A stretch of 64,000 bases of DNA from the NCBI GenBank assembly GCA_040839025.1, contig JBFPJN010000007.1:62001-126000 (forward strand), in the 5' to 3' direction. Both the position numbers and the translations under genes were made by a program. Positions within the stretch are counted from its first letter, which is position 1. Each line of letters starts with the position of its first letter. Positions 8,654-17,782 of the stretch are shown here, piece after piece. Source of the DNA: Alphaproteobacteria bacterium LSUCC0719. GTDB lineage: Bacteria; Pseudomonadota; Alphaproteobacteria; Puniceispirillales; Puniceispirillaceae. The notes beneath the pieces were generated by a model. It had not been told where the DNA came from, made no database searches, and saw nothing but the letters and a program-made list of their open reading frames with translations.

Positions 8654-9679
8654 TCAGCCGCCGACGTTGATCGAGCCGGCGATGATGCCAGCGCGAATCT
8701 TTTCCACTTCGGCCTTCAGCGCTGCCGGAACGGCGCTGTCAAAGCTGTGATAGGGCGCAATGCCTACACCGTCATTGGCCAGAGTGCCGACAATCATGCC
8801 GCCTTTGAAGCTTCCGTCCATGGCCTGTTTGATAACCTGCATGACGGTTGAATCCATACGCTTCAGCACCGAGGTCAGATACACACCGGGATTGTTGGTG
8901 TCCTTGACCTCCATATCGGCGTCAACGCCAACGATTTTCAGCGCCTCGGCACCAAGCTCGGTCGCCAGCGCGGCCGATCCCAGGCCAACCGGGCCGGCAA
9001 CCGGCATCACGATATCCGCGCCTTCATCATACAGGTTCTGGGCAAAGGCACGACCGTCATCCAGGCTCTCGAAATTGCCGGTGAACAGGCCTTCCTTGCT
9101 TTCCGGGTTCCAGCCAAGAACCTGGACATTGGTGCCCTTCTGGCTGTTGTGATAGGCAACACCATAATAGAAACCGTCCATGAAGGCGGTTACCGGCGGG
9201 ATGTTGATGCCACCAAAGGTGCCGACAACGCCGGTCTTTGACATGCCTGCCGACAGATAGCCGGCCATGAAGGCTGCCTGATTGGTTGCGTAGACCTGAC
9301 CAAGAACATTCGGAATGGTCGGGTCATAGGCCATATCGACGATCGAAAATTTTGCATTGGGGTTGGCACCGGCCGAGGTGGCCGTGGCGTCAGCCATCAG
9401 GAAGCCAACGGAAATGATGATGTCGCATTTGGCGTCAAGAAGCGCGTTGAGGTTCGGTTCATAGTCCGTTTCGGACTGGGACTCCAGATACCGGCCGTCG
9501 ATGCCAAAAGCCTTCATGGAATCCTCAACGCCCTTCCATGCGGTTTCGTTGAACCCGGAATCGTCGATTCCACCGACATCTGTCACCTGACAGGCGGTGA
9601 AGGCAGATGCGCCGCCAGCCGAAGCAAGCATGAACGCCGCTGCAATACCTGTAGTTAAGGCAGCCTTTTTCATAAACAT
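8654..9679 (-). CDS. BMP-family ABC transporter substrate-binding protein (nucleosides)
   Basis: Periplasmic receptor of the importer. The 341-residue product has a signal peptide ending AGGASA (cleavage near residue 26) and no lipobox cysteine, so it should be soluble. The mature protein starts with the BMP-type stretch CQVTDVGGIDDSGFNETAW. Later segments such as GADIVMPVAGPVG also fit the family. Two ATG codons, 9679 and 9673, both have a plausible ribosome binding site; a longer upstream frame lacks a signal-peptide start. The BMP family binds purine or pyrimidine nucleosides in characterised members. Confidence 0.93.
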   Translation of the reverse strand: MFMKKAALTTGIAAAFMLASAGGASAFTACQVTDVGGIDDSGFNETAWKGVEDSMKAFGIDGRYLESQSETDYEPNLNALLDAKCDIIISVGFLMADATATSAGANPNAKFSIVDMAYDPTIPNVLGQVYATNQAAFMAGYLSAGMSKTGVVGTFGGINIPPVTAFMDGFYYGVAYHNSQKGTNVQVLGWNPESKEGLFTGNFESLDDGRAFAQNLYDEGADIVMPVAGPVGLGSAALATELGAEALKIVGVDADMEVKDTNNPGVYLTSVLKRMDSTVMQVIKQAMDGSFKGGMIVGTLANDGVGIAPYHSFDSAVPAALKAEVEKIRAGIIAGSINVGG

Positions 9680-9738
9680 GTTCCTATCTCCCGTTTCCGT
9701 AAAGCGCGTGATTCTGTGCCACGCCTTCCAACCGATGA

Positions 9739-9757
9739 AATGCCGGACGCCGGCATT
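9739..9757. promoter_or_regulatory. Perfect inverted repeat upstream of the binding-protein gene
   Basis: AATGCCGG (9739-9746) and CCGGCATT (9750-9757) form an 8-bp dyad around a 3-base centre, about 60 bases upstream of the binding-protein start. There is no T-run on either side. It could be an operator for a dimeric repressor or an mRNA hairpin in the leader. The 144-base gap (9680-9823) is the largest within the cluster and is the likely site of an internal promoter, though I could not pick convincing -35/-10 boxes. Confidence 0.45.
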
Positions 9758-9823
9758 GTTCACCTTATTCGATTCCTATCCTGTTTTGGCGATACAGTCC
9801 ATTTGCTTTGCGTTGCACAGTGG

Positions 9824-10654
9824 CTATTTCAGGCCAATTTCCTTCAGCCTGCGTTGCAGATACTGATCCGCCGTGACGTCCGGGCGCAACGGGGCGTCCG
9901 GGCGCGGATGCAGAAACATGGGCATCGAATAGCGTGACACATTCTGGCTGGTGTCGGGATTGGTGACCCGGTGTGTCGTCGAGGGAAAATAATTGTCTGT
10001 CGCCATCGCCAGCATGTCCCCGTTATTGATCGTGATCATGCCTGGATCGCACGCAATATCGTGCCATCCGCCATCGGCGTCGCGTGCCTGCAGACCAGGT
10101 TTGGACCCTGACAGCAGCAGCGTGATCAGATTGATGTCTTCATGTGCAGCGGCCCGGATTGCCCCCGGCTCGGCATCCTTGACCGGCGGATAATGGAGGA
10201 TGCGAAGCAGGCTCTGATCACTTCCCTCCATCATGTCGGCAAGCGGCATCGACAATGAGCCCTTCACATGTGCTGGAACCCGGCTCTCGATCCAGCCCAG
10301 AAGCTCGCGCCCAAGCGTCTCAAGGTCGGCATAGATCTGTCTTGTCAGGTCGGTCAGCGATTCAGGCAGCCTGCAGCCGGGATAGACATGGAAGAACTCT
10401 TTCAGATCCTTGACCGTCGAATCCTTGGCATTTTCCGAGCGAAAGGCGAAATACCCGTCATGGGCCGGCGGCCTGACGGCATAGTTGACCTTGTCCTCGC
10501 CATCAAAGAACGAGCCCCATGCGTCATAGACAGCCGTAATTCGTTCCGGCGTGATCGGGTGGTTTGCCAGCACCGCAAACCCGGTTTCACGAAGTGACCT
10601 TTCAAGAGTCTCGGCAGCATCTGCCGCCCTGTAATCAACGGTTTCAACCTGCAT
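9824..10654 (-). CDS. 2-oxoglutarate/Fe(II)-dependent oxygenase, isopenicillin N synthase family
   Basis: A 276-residue member of the IPNS/2OG-Fe(II) oxygenase superfamily. The iron ligands are visible as HED in AAHEDINLITLLL and His in STTHRVTNP, and the 2-oxoglutarate-binding Arg-x-Ser as SRYSMPMFLHP. An N-terminal DIOX_N-like segment includes GFAVLANHPI. The substrate is unknown. It sits between a nucleoside hydrolase gene and a nucleoside importer on the same strand, so a nucleoside, nucleobase or modified base is a reasonable guess; fungal thymine hydroxylase is a relative that acts on a base. Nothing in the sequence proves this. Confidence 0.88.
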   Translation of the reverse strand: MQVETVDYRAADAAETLERSLRETGFAVLANHPITPERITAVYDAWGSFFDGEDKVNYAVRPPAHDGYFAFRSENAKDSTVKDLKEFFHVYPGCRLPESLTDLTRQIYADLETLGRELLGWIESRVPAHVKGSLSMPLADMMEGSDQSLLRILHYPPVKDAEPGAIRAAAHEDINLITLLLSGSKPGLQARDADGGWHDIACDPGMITINNGDMLAMATDNYFPSTTHRVTNPDTSQNVSRYSMPMFLHPRPDAPLRPDVTADQYLQRRLKEIGLK

Positions 10655-10678
10655 GTCAGTCCCCTGTGACCGTTTCCT

Positions 10679-11650
10679 TCAATTGGGTGTGCGTCGTCGT
10701 GCCATCGCGCGTTCATCGGCGCGGGCCATGATCTCCAGGAAGCGCTGTCGGGCGTCCTGTGACTCGACCCGCATCGCGACCGATACCTCACGGCGATCCG
10801 GCCCGCCAATGATGGTGCGCCCGATCTCCGCGCCGCTGCAGATGACCGATATCGGCATCGTCTCGAATTCAAACAGATTCTGGTCGGTGATCGCCAGAAT
10901 GGCTGATGGATCATGCATGAAGCACAGCCTCTCGCCAAGCTTGGCCTCGTGAAAGTCGAAATAGAATTCGGTGGCACCGTTCAGAAAACCGCCGATGATG
11001 GGCGATCGTGCGGCAATGGCGGCGAAATCCTGCGGGTAGCATCTGGTCTTTTCGGTGACATCCAGCCCGACCATGGTGACATCCCAGTCGGCGGCAAAGA
11101 CAAGGTCCGCAGCATCGGGATCGTTCCAGATATTGGCTTCGGCACAGTCGGTGACATTGCCGTGGCGGGCAACACTGCCACCCATCACAACGACCCGCTT
11201 GGCATGTCTGGCGATAGACGGGTCATAGGCAAGTGCCGCAGCCAGATTTGTCAGCGGACCGACAGCGCAGATGATGATGTCTCCCGGGGCTGCGGCGCAG
11301 CTTTCGCACAGAAAGACGGCCGCGCTTCGCGGGTCGGCGGCCCGACCCGGCGTGGGGGCCGGCAGACCGCCGAACCCTTCCGGTCCATGAACAAAATCGG
11401 CAGGCGGTTCCGGGGCGCGGCGCAGGGGAACCGGCGCGCCGCCGGCAACAGCTGCCGGATGACCGGCCATGTCAGCAAGATGCAGCGCATTGCGGGTTGC
11501 CTGTATGGCCGTGACATTGCCGAAAATGGTTGTCAGCCCGACCACGTCGAGCCTGTCATCGGCAAAGGCCTGATGGATCGCCATGGCATCGTCAATGCCG
11601 GGATCGGTGTCGATGATGATCTTCTGCGGCGCCGGTTGCGTCATTCCCAT
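10679..11650 (-). CDS. Inosine-uridine preferring nucleoside hydrolase family protein
   Basis: Cleaves the N-glycosidic bond of nucleosides to give base and ribose. The 323-residue product has the calcium-binding family signature DTDPGIDDAMA at about residues 13-23, the downstream VGPLTNLA segment, and further acidic residues near the C-terminus (HDPSAI). The start overlaps the stop of the kinase gene by one base (TAATG), so the two are translationally coupled; an ATG two codons further in is also possible. With the adjacent kinase it would convert imported nucleosides to base plus ribose phosphate. Confidence 0.93.
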   Translation of the reverse strand: MGMTQPAPQKIIIDTDPGIDDAMAIHQAFADDRLDVVGLTTIFGNVTAIQATRNALHLADMAGHPAAVAGGAPVPLRRAPEPPADFVHGPEGFGGLPAPTPGRAADPRSAAVFLCESCAAAPGDIIICAVGPLTNLAAALAYDPSIARHAKRVVVMGGSVARHGNVTDCAEANIWNDPDAADLVFAADWDVTMVGLDVTEKTRCYPQDFAAIAARSPIIGGFLNGATEFYFDFHEAKLGERLCFMHDPSAILAITDQNLFEFETMPISVICSGAEIGRTIIGGPDRREVSVAMRVESQDARQRFLEIMARADERAMARRRTPN

Positions 11651-12525
11651 TACCCCTGCGCTTCCAGCAATTCGTCAACCGCGGCGCGTGATGGCATGGC
11701 CGCCGCCGCGCCAGGCTTTGTGACCTGCAACGCTGCCGCCGCGCTGGCGAGGCGAAGTGATGATTCGATATCCTCGCCCTGCGAGATGCCGGCAAGAAGA
11801 TAGCCGAAAAAGCAATCGCCGGCTCCGGTGGTGTCGACGGGCGATACCTTGAAGGCTGGCTGGTGGCGGCTGCCGGCTTGACCATAATAATCGGCACCAT
11901 CGCTTCCCTTGGTGACAACAAGATGGGGAATCCCCGCACGTGCAGCAGGCTTGCCAAGCATGTCGGTCAGGGCGGCGGCTTCACCCTCATTAACCACCAG
12001 GAGATCGGTCTGCGGCAGCAGCCGCGCGGTGATTTCGGCGTCAAAAGGTGCCGCGCTGTAGGCAATTTTCAGACCCCGCTTGCACGCTGCGGCAACAAAT
12101 TCATCAGCCCCACATGTTTCATTCTGAAGCAACGCCCAGTCACCCTCCCCGGCCAGATCAAGGGTGGAGATGGCCTGTGTCATGTCGATGGTGTGGTTGG
12201 CGCCCGGCCATAGCAGGATCTGGTTCTCGCCATCGCGTGATACCGAAACAACTGCGTGGCCGGTGGCCGTCTGGCATGTCTGGACAGCGCGGATATCAAC
12301 ACCGGCCTTGTGCATCTCGTCCCGGATCCAGCCATCTTCAGCATGGGCGGCACCGATATGCACCACCTCGCCGCCAGCACGGGCCAGCGCGATAGACTGG
12401 TTTGTGCCCTTGCCACCAAGCATGCGCTGATAATCGAGTGTCGTCAGCGTTTCCCCCGGTGCCGGGAAATGCGGCACCATATAGACAAGATCAATATTGA
12501 TCGAACCGAGATTAAAGACCGTCAT
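11650..12525 (-). CDS. Ribokinase-like PfkB family carbohydrate kinase
   Basis: The 291-residue product has both PfkB signatures: GGKGTNQSIALARAGG near residue 37 (the ribokinase form) and DTTGAGDCFFGYLLAG near residue 230 with the catalytic Asp. Ribose is the likely substrate because the coupled downstream gene is a nucleoside hydrolase, which releases ribose. It is the first gene of the minus-strand nucleoside cluster; its promoter must lie in the 151-base divergent region shared with nth. A nucleoside kinase role cannot be excluded. Confidence 0.9.
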   Translation of the reverse strand: MTVFNLGSINIDLVYMVPHFPAPGETLTTLDYQRMLGGKGTNQSIALARAGGEVVHIGAAHAEDGWIRDEMHKAGVDIRAVQTCQTATGHAVVSVSRDGENQILLWPGANHTIDMTQAISTLDLAGEGDWALLQNETCGADEFVAAACKRGLKIAYSAAPFDAEITARLLPQTDLLVVNEGEAAALTDMLGKPAARAGIPHLVVTKGSDGADYYGQAGSRHQPAFKVSPVDTTGAGDCFFGYLLAGISQGEDIESSLRLASAAAALQVTKPGAAAAMPSRAAVDELLEAQG

Positions 12526-12597
12526 TGCCGTTGCATTGCGGATAATTGCGCCTCACACAACATTAGGGCAATCTTGACGGCGGTCCAGAACTTTCCC

Positions 12598-12660
12598 CCG
12601 GTCAGGTACTTTCCCCGGACAGGTACTTACCCCGGACAGGTACTTACCCCGGACAGGCAA
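12598..12660. repeat. 17-bp tandem repeat between the PfkB kinase gene and nth
   Basis: Units CCGGTCAGGTACTTTCC (12598-12614), CCGGACAGGTACTTACC (12615-12631 and 12632-12648) and a partial CCGGACAGGCAA (12649-12660) run head to tail. A degenerate unit may precede them from about 12581. The array ends just before the nth ribosome binding site (GGAGA, 12662-12666). It may be an operator array for either divergent gene or only a slippage product. Confidence 0.85.
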
Positions 12661-12676
12661 CGGAGACAGCATTGTC

Positions 12677-13336
12677 ATGGCGCGATCCCGCAAGATGAAA
12701 CTGGCGCATATCGAGGTATGTTTCGAACGCCTTGCCGCCGTCCTTCCCGAACCAAAGACCGAGCTTGATTATCGCGATCCCTACACGCTGCTGGTGGCGG
12801 TGGTGCTGTCGGCACAGGCCACCGATGTCGGTGTCAACCGTGCCACAAAGGGGTTATACGCAGCTGCCAATACGCCACAGGCGATGGTCGATCTTGGGGT
12901 TGACGGCATTGCCCATCACATCCGCACCATCGGTCTATTCAACACCAAGGCGAAGAATGTTCACAGGCTGTCGGAAATTCTCATCGAAACCCATGGCGGC
13001 ATTGTCCCGGATGATCGCGGCGCGCTGGAGGCGCTTCCCGGGGTTGGCAGAAAAACCGCAAATGTCGTCCTGAACGAGGCTTTTGGCCACCCGACCATTG
13101 CTGTCGACACGCACATATTTCGGGTTGGCAACCGCACCGGCATGGCACCGGGCAAGACACCTGACGCCGTCGAGGCAGAGCTTGTGCGCCGGGTTCCCGA
13201 AGTCTGGAAAAAGGGTGCGCATCACTGGCTTATTCTGCATGGCCGCTATGTCTGCAAGGCCCGCAAACCGGAATGCTGGCGCTGTAGCATCGCCGAATTC
13301 TGCAATTACAAGGACAAGACCCCGGCGGCAGACTAG
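12677..13336 (+). CDS. nth: Endonuclease III
   Basis: Bifunctional DNA glycosylase/AP lyase that removes oxidised pyrimidines in base excision repair. The 219-residue product has the helix-hairpin-helix LPGVGRKTANVVL with catalytic K126, and catalytic D144 in AVDTHIFRVGNR. The [4Fe-4S] ligands C193-x6-C200-x2-C203-x5-C209 are intact. The ATG at 12677 follows GGAGA by 10 bases. The length fits the family (E. coli 211). It ends 9 bases before the end of the convergent lipoprotein gene. Confidence 0.97.
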   Translation: MARSRKMKLAHIEVCFERLAAVLPEPKTELDYRDPYTLLVAVVLSAQATDVGVNRATKGLYAAANTPQAMVDLGVDGIAHHIRTIGLFNTKAKNVHRLSEILIETHGGIVPDDRGALEALPGVGRKTANVVLNEAFGHPTIAVDTHIFRVGNRTGMAPGKTPDAVEAELVRRVPEVWKKGAHHWLILHGRYVCKARKPECWRCSIAEFCNYKDKTPAAD

Positions 13337-13345
13337 CTGTCGCGA

Positions 13346-14200
13346 TCAGCTGGAGCGGTCACGCCCGGCAAGTTCCCGGCGACAAGCGGTGGCATCAAGA
13401 CCGCCGCCAATGACAGGGGATCGCCAGGCCCAGCTGCGGACTGCCGGACCCGCTGTTCCGGCATAGAGAAAGTAATCAACCACACATGACCGGAATCTGT
13501 ATTGCCAGGTTTCGACGGCGCCCTCGCGGCGTGTGAAATCGGCATCGCCAAGACGTTGCCGCAGCACCGACATGTCGAGGCCGACCAGATCCTGCGGTGC
13601 CAGTTCCGGTGGCGGCGGCGGTGGCGGCGGCGGCGGTGGTGGTGGTGGTGCGGCAAGGGCAAGTTCGGTTGTTGCCGGGGCTGTGCTGTCTTTCACCCCG
13701 GCGTCAGGGTCAATCGGCTCAGCCGGGCTGGTGTCTGTCGCACCCTGGATCACGATCTGCGGTGATATCGCCTCTGGACTGTCATCTGCCGGGGGTTCCG
13801 GTGTACGCGAAGACACCTCGTCTGCCGCCAAGGTTTTGTCCATATCCTGAACGATGGCATTGATATCGGTGTCCGGCACGTCCGTGCTGCCGGCAGCCTG
13901 ACCGACATCTGAAGAGGTGTCGCTGGACTCCGGCGCGGCTGGAGAGACAGGCGCAGGTGAGACAGGCGCAGGTGAGACAGGCGCTGGCGTAATGGGTGCT
14001 GGTGTGACGGGTGTCGGCGGGGCCGGTGTAACGGCTGGTGTGACAATTGGTGTGACGGTCGATGTGGCAACCGGTGCGGCTGGCGTTGGAGCTGGTTTTG
14101 TGGCCGGTGTTGTAGACGGGGCACCTGTGACAGCTGGCGGCACCTGGCAACCGGTTATGCCAATTGCCGTGATGGCCGGGATCAAAAAGGCAAACCGCAT
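13346..14200 (-). CDS. Proline/alanine/threonine-rich putative lipoprotein
   Basis: A 284-residue protein of unknown function. The N-terminus MRFAFLIPAITAIGITGC is a lipoprotein signal peptide, with the lipidated Cys at about residue 18. Residues 20-100 are low complexity (Pro, Ala, Thr, Val) and contain a 5-residue repeat APVSP. A run of 14 prolines precedes the only folded-looking part, about the last 80 residues: LVGLDMSVLRQRLGDADF and an ETWQYRFRSCVVDYFLY stretch. That segment resembles small alphaproteobacterial envelope proteins with a BamE-like repeat, an impression from memory only. It is convergent with nth. The ATG at 14200 gives the best signal peptide; a GTG lies 4 codons upstream. 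Confidence 0.75.
   Translation of the reverse strand: MRFAFLIPAITAIGITGCQVPPAVTGAPSTTPATKPAPTPAAPVATSTVTPIVTPAVTPAPPTPVTPAPITPAPVSPAPVSPAPVSPAAPESSDTSSDVGQAAGSTDVPDTDINAIVQDMDKTLAADEVSSRTPEPPADDSPEAISPQIVIQGATDTSPAEPIDPDAGVKDSTAPATTELALAAPPPPPPPPPPPPPPELAPQDLVGLDMSVLRQRLGDADFTRREGAVETWQYRFRSCVVDYFLYAGTAGPAVRSWAWRSPVIGGGLDATACRRELAGRDRSS
13944..13988. repeat. 15-bp coding tandem repeat in the lipoprotein gene
   Basis: GAGACAGGCGCAGGT occurs at 13944-13958 and 13959-13973, with a variant at 13974-13988. On the coding (minus) strand it encodes the APVSP repeats. The number of copies could vary between strains without a frameshift because the unit is 15 bases. Confidence 0.85.
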
Positions 14201-14381
14201 GACAGAACACACACACCGGGGTTATGGATTTCGCCCGGCACCTTAGACCAGCCGGTGGCGCAAGGGCAAATCACTTTCGCAGGCAGCGCTTCGCCGCTCC
14301 CCTGTCTTTGTCCTTGCCTCATCACCGGCGAGCCTCTACATCATCTGGCGCTGCGTCCTGTCACACCCATTGAGGATTTCC

Positions 14382-15368
14382 ATGTCATCGCGAATTGATG
14401 TTCTTGCTGTCGGCAATGCCATTGTCGATATATTTGCGTCCTGTGATGATGCGTTTCTTGCCAGCCACAATATCGGCAAGGGGATGATGAATCTGGTCGA
14501 TTCTGCGCAATCGGCAGCACTTTATGCGGCCATTGACGATCCCCGGAAAATCTCCGGTGGATCGGCCGCCAACACCGCGGTCGGGATTGTCGCGCTTGGC
14601 GGCACGGCCGGATTTTCCGGGCGGGTCCATGATGACGAGCTTGGTCATGGTTTCATCCGTGACATTCATGATGCGGGCGTTGCCTTTGGCGCCTCACCCC
14701 AGCCGAACGGGTCACCGACAGCGTCTTCGATCATTCTGGTGTCTGATGACGCCACACGGTCGATGAACACCTATCTTGGCGCCTGCATTGAATTCGAACC
14801 GGATGACATTCGCCCCGAAGATGTCGAGGCGGCCAAGGTCATCTATCTTGAGGGCTATCTTTTCGATGCCCCTGCCGGACCGGCGATCTTTGCCCATGCG
14901 GCGGCGCTTGCCGCACGTCATGACGTTCGCGTTTCACTGTCGCTCTCGGATCCGTGGTGTGCCGAACGCCATCGCGAGGCTTTGGCCAGATTTGTCCATG
15001 ACCATGTCGATATTCTGTTCGCCAATGAAGACGAGGCGGCCAGCCTGTGCGACAGCCCCATCGGAACGGCGATGGATGTTCTGTGCGGTCAGGTCGACGA
15101 GGCGGTTATCACACGCGGCGCGAATGGTGCCTTTGTCGGCCATGCCGGTGACCGTCATGATTTTCCGGCCCGCCCGCAGGGTCCGGTTGTCGACAGCACC
15201 GGTGCCGGCGATCTGTTTGCAGCCGGGTATCTCTATGGTCGCACCAACGGGCGCAACGCACGCGAATCGGGTATCATCGCCAGCCTTGCTGCCGGCGAGG
15301 TGATATCGCATGTCGGGGCACGTCCAGAATCGGATCTTGCCGCGCTGGTAAAGGCCGACGGCCTCTAG
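14382..15368 (+). CDS. PfkB family kinase, adenosine kinase-like
   Basis: The 328-residue product carries the PfkB C-terminal signature DSTGAGDLFAAGYLYG and an N-terminal GNAIVDIFA start typical of the alphaproteobacterial adenosine kinase group (MSSRIDVLAVGNA). It would phosphorylate adenosine, or a related nucleoside or sugar, with ATP. The ATG at 14382 has GAGG just upstream; a TTG start 4 codons earlier is unlikely. It ends 9 bases before the convergent maeB. Assignment to adenosine rather than another sugar is by overall resemblance only. Confidence 0.85.
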   Translation: MSSRIDVLAVGNAIVDIFASCDDAFLASHNIGKGMMNLVDSAQSAALYAAIDDPRKISGGSAANTAVGIVALGGTAGFSGRVHDDELGHGFIRDIHDAGVAFGASPQPNGSPTASSIILVSDDATRSMNTYLGACIEFEPDDIRPEDVEAAKVIYLEGYLFDAPAGPAIFAHAAALAARHDVRVSLSLSDPWCAERHREALARFVHDHVDILFANEDEAASLCDSPIGTAMDVLCGQVDEAVITRGANGAFVGHAGDRHDFPARPQGPVVDSTGAGDLFAAGYLYGRTNGRNARESGIIASLAAGEVISHVGARPESDLAALVKADGL

Positions 15369-15377
15369 GAGACCGGC

Positions 15378-17642
15378 TCAGCGCAGCGCTTCATAGGCTG
15401 CCAGCGCTGCCGCCTGAACAAGGTCGTTCACCGACGCACCCATCTGCACGATATGGAAAGGTTTTTCCGCGCCAAGCATGATGGGGCCGATGACAGACCC
15501 TTCGGTCAGGTTCTGGATCAGCTCGAAAGAAATATTGGCCGAATGCAGCCCCGGCATCACCAGAATGTTTGCCGGTCCCGACAGGCGGCAAAACGGATAG
15601 CGTTGCTTCATCAGCTCGTAATCGAGCGCGACATCGGCTGACATCTCGCCATCATATTCGAAATCAGGGTTCCGCTGGTCGAGAATCTCGATGGCGCGGC
15701 GGGCTTCGACGGTGATGTCGGATGCCGGATTGCCGAATGTGGTAAAGGACAGCACGGCGACCCGCGGCGTGTGTCCCATCTGCCGGGCCTTGGCGGCAAT
15801 GGCCTCGGCAATGTCGGCGATCTTCTCGCCGTCCGGACGTTCATGAACCGACACATCGCCAATGAACACCGTCCGGCCCCGCGATACGATCATCGAGGTT
15901 GCCAGATAGGTCTTGCCCTCCCGCGGGGAAATCACCCGCGTGACGTGATCAAAGCTTGGCTTGAAGGACCGGGTCACCCCGGTCACCATCGCGTCGGCAT
16001 GGCCTTTCAGCACCATACAGGCACAGAAGACGTTGCGGTCGAGATTGACCATGCGCTGACAGTCGCGGCGAAGCGCGCCCTTGCGTTGCAGCTTTTCATA
16101 GAGGAAATCGATATAGTCCTCATTATGGTCCGACACCTTGGCATTGGTGATCGGCAGGTCCTCGGCACCTTCCAGACCAAGACGTTCGATGGTCTCGCGG
16201 ATCCGATGTTCGCGCCCGACAAGGATCGGGTCGCCATAGCCGGCATTGCGAAATGCCAGCGCCGCGCGGATCACCTTTTCCTCCTCACCCTCGGCAAAGA
16301 CGACCCTTTTGCGATTGGCGCTGATGCGGTCGAAGATGACCTGCAATGTCGATGCGGTGGGGTCAATCCTGGCCGACAGCTCGCGGCGATATTTCGCCAG
16401 ATCCTTGATCGGCTTGCGCGCTACGCCGGTTTTCATCGCGGCTTCGGCGACGGCCGAGGATACGGCCGAGATCAGCCGCGGATCGAACGGGGCCGGGATG
16501 ATATAGTCATCACCATATTGCAGCATCTGTCCGCCATAGGCCTCGGCGACGGCGTCGGGAACGTCCTCGCGGGCCAGAAAGGCAATCGCCTCGGCGGCAG
16601 CGATCTTCATCTCTTCGTTGATCTTGCTGGCCCGGACATCCAGTGCGCCCCTGAAGATATAGGGAAAGCCGAGGACATTGTTGACCTGGTTTGGATAGTC
16701 GGACCGGCCGGTGGCGATGATGGCGTCCGGGCGGACCTTCTTGGCCTCCTCGGGCATGATTTCGGGAACCGGGTTGGCCATTGCGAAAATGATCGGGCGC
16801 TTGGCCATCGACTGGACCATTTTCGCACTCAGTGCCCCGGCCACCGACAGCCCCAGGAACACATCGGCACCGTCCAGCGCCTCTTCGAGGGTCCGCGCGT
16901 CGGTTGGCACAGCATGCGCCGACTTCCACTGGTTCATGGAATCCTCGCGCCCCTGATAGATCACGCCGGCGCGATCGACCAGTATGACATTTTCATGCGG
17001 CACGCCCATCGACTTGATCAGCTCGACGCAGGCAATCGACGCCGCGCCGGCACCGTTCGAGACCACCTTGATGTCCTTCATGTCGCGCCCGGTAATGTGA
17101 AGCGCGTTGATCAGCCCCGCAGCGGCGATGATGGCCGTTCCATGCTGGTCATCATGAAACACCGGAATCTCGAGCCGTTCACGCAGCTGCTGTTCAATGA
17201 TGAAACATTCCGGCGACTTGATGTCCTCGAGGTTGATGCCGCCGAAGCTTGGTGCCAGCATCGCAACGGCCTCGACAAACTTGTCCGTATCCTTGGTGTC
17301 CACCTCAAGGTCGATACCGTCGATATCGGCGAATTTCTTGAACAGGACCGCCTTGCCTTCCATCACCGGCTTGGACGCGGCGGCGCCAATGTCACCAAGG
17401 CCAAGAACTGCGGTGCCGTTCGAAATGACCGCAATGATGTTGCCTTTGGCGGTATAGTCGTAGGCCGTGTCCGGGTCTGCCTCGATGGCGAGACATGGCG
17501 CGGCCACTCCCGGCGAATAGGCCAGCGACAGGTCGTGCTGGCTCATCAGCGGCTTGGTGGCCGTGATTTCGAGTTTGCCAGGCCGCCCATTGGCGTGAAA
17601 GCTCAGGGCCTCTTGGTCAAGCTTTGACTTTTTTCTGGTCAT
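15378..17642 (-). CDS. maeB: NADP-dependent malic enzyme with C-terminal phosphotransacetylase-like domain
   Basis: Oxidative decarboxylation of malate to pyruvate. The 754-residue product has the long MaeB layout: an N-terminal malic domain ([20 protein letters not shown]), an NAD(P)-binding domain (about 165-400; [15 protein letters not shown]), then a phosphate acetyl/butyryl transferase-like domain (about 430-750) thought to be regulatory in such fusions. The dinucleotide motif GAGAAS is intact. It is divergent from mutS across a 140-base gap with no evident regulatory dyad. Confidence 0.95.
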   Translation of the reverse strand: MTRKKSKLDQEALSFHANGRPGKLEITATKPLMSQHDLSLAYSPGVAAPCLAIEADPDTAYDYTAKGNIIAVISNGTAVLGLGDIGAAASKPVMEGKAVLFKKFADIDGIDLEVDTKDTDKFVEAVAMLAPSFGGINLEDIKSPECFIIEQQLRERLEIPVFHDDQHGTAIIAAAGLINALHITGRDMKDIKVVSNGAGAASIACVELIKSMGVPHENVILVDRAGVIYQGREDSMNQWKSAHAVPTDARTLEEALDGADVFLGLSVAGALSAKMVQSMAKRPIIFAMANPVPEIMPEEAKKVRPDAIIATGRSDYPNQVNNVLGFPYIFRGALDVRASKINEEMKIAAAEAIAFLAREDVPDAVAEAYGGQMLQYGDDYIIPAPFDPRLISAVSSAVAEAAMKTGVARKPIKDLAKYRRELSARIDPTASTLQVIFDRISANRKRVVFAEGEEEKVIRAALAFRNAGYGDPILVGREHRIRETIERLGLEGAEDLPITNAKVSDHNEDYIDFLYEKLQRKGALRRDCQRMVNLDRNVFCACMVLKGHADAMVTGVTRSFKPSFDHVTRVISPREGKTYLATSMIVSRGRTVFIGDVSVHERPDGEKIADIAEAIAAKARQMGHTPRVAVLSFTTFGNPASDITVEARRAIEILDQRNPDFEYDGEMSADVALDYELMKQRYPFCRLSGPANILVMPGLHSANISFELIQNLTEGSVIGPIMLGAEKPFHIVQMGASVNDLVQAAALAAYEALR

Positions 17643-17782
17643 GACACCGGTTATCTATTCTTTGTGGCTGATGTTTATTCTTTGTCTTTTACCAGCAAAT
17701 GGCCAAGCGTTACACGCGATTTGCGATATAACATCAGATATCTTGGGCATCATCATGGCGTCGGGGAAACCAAGGGATAGTA

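Noticed and set aside
6974-8851. Long open frame (625 codons) opposite the ABC transporter genes
   Set aside because: It is antisense to three well-supported genes with full motifs and carries no recognisable domain; long antisense frames are common in GC-rich coding DNA.
9680-9823. Purine riboswitch before the BMP gene
   Set aside because: The conserved loops of the purine riboswitch are not seen; only a simple dyad is present.
12598-12660. CRISPR array
   Set aside because: Units are contiguous 17-mers with no spacers, and no cas genes are nearby.
15771-17627. 618-codon open frame opposite maeB
   Set aside because: Composition is that of a maeB shadow (His/Gly/Asp-rich, no motifs), and maeB is complete on the other strand.
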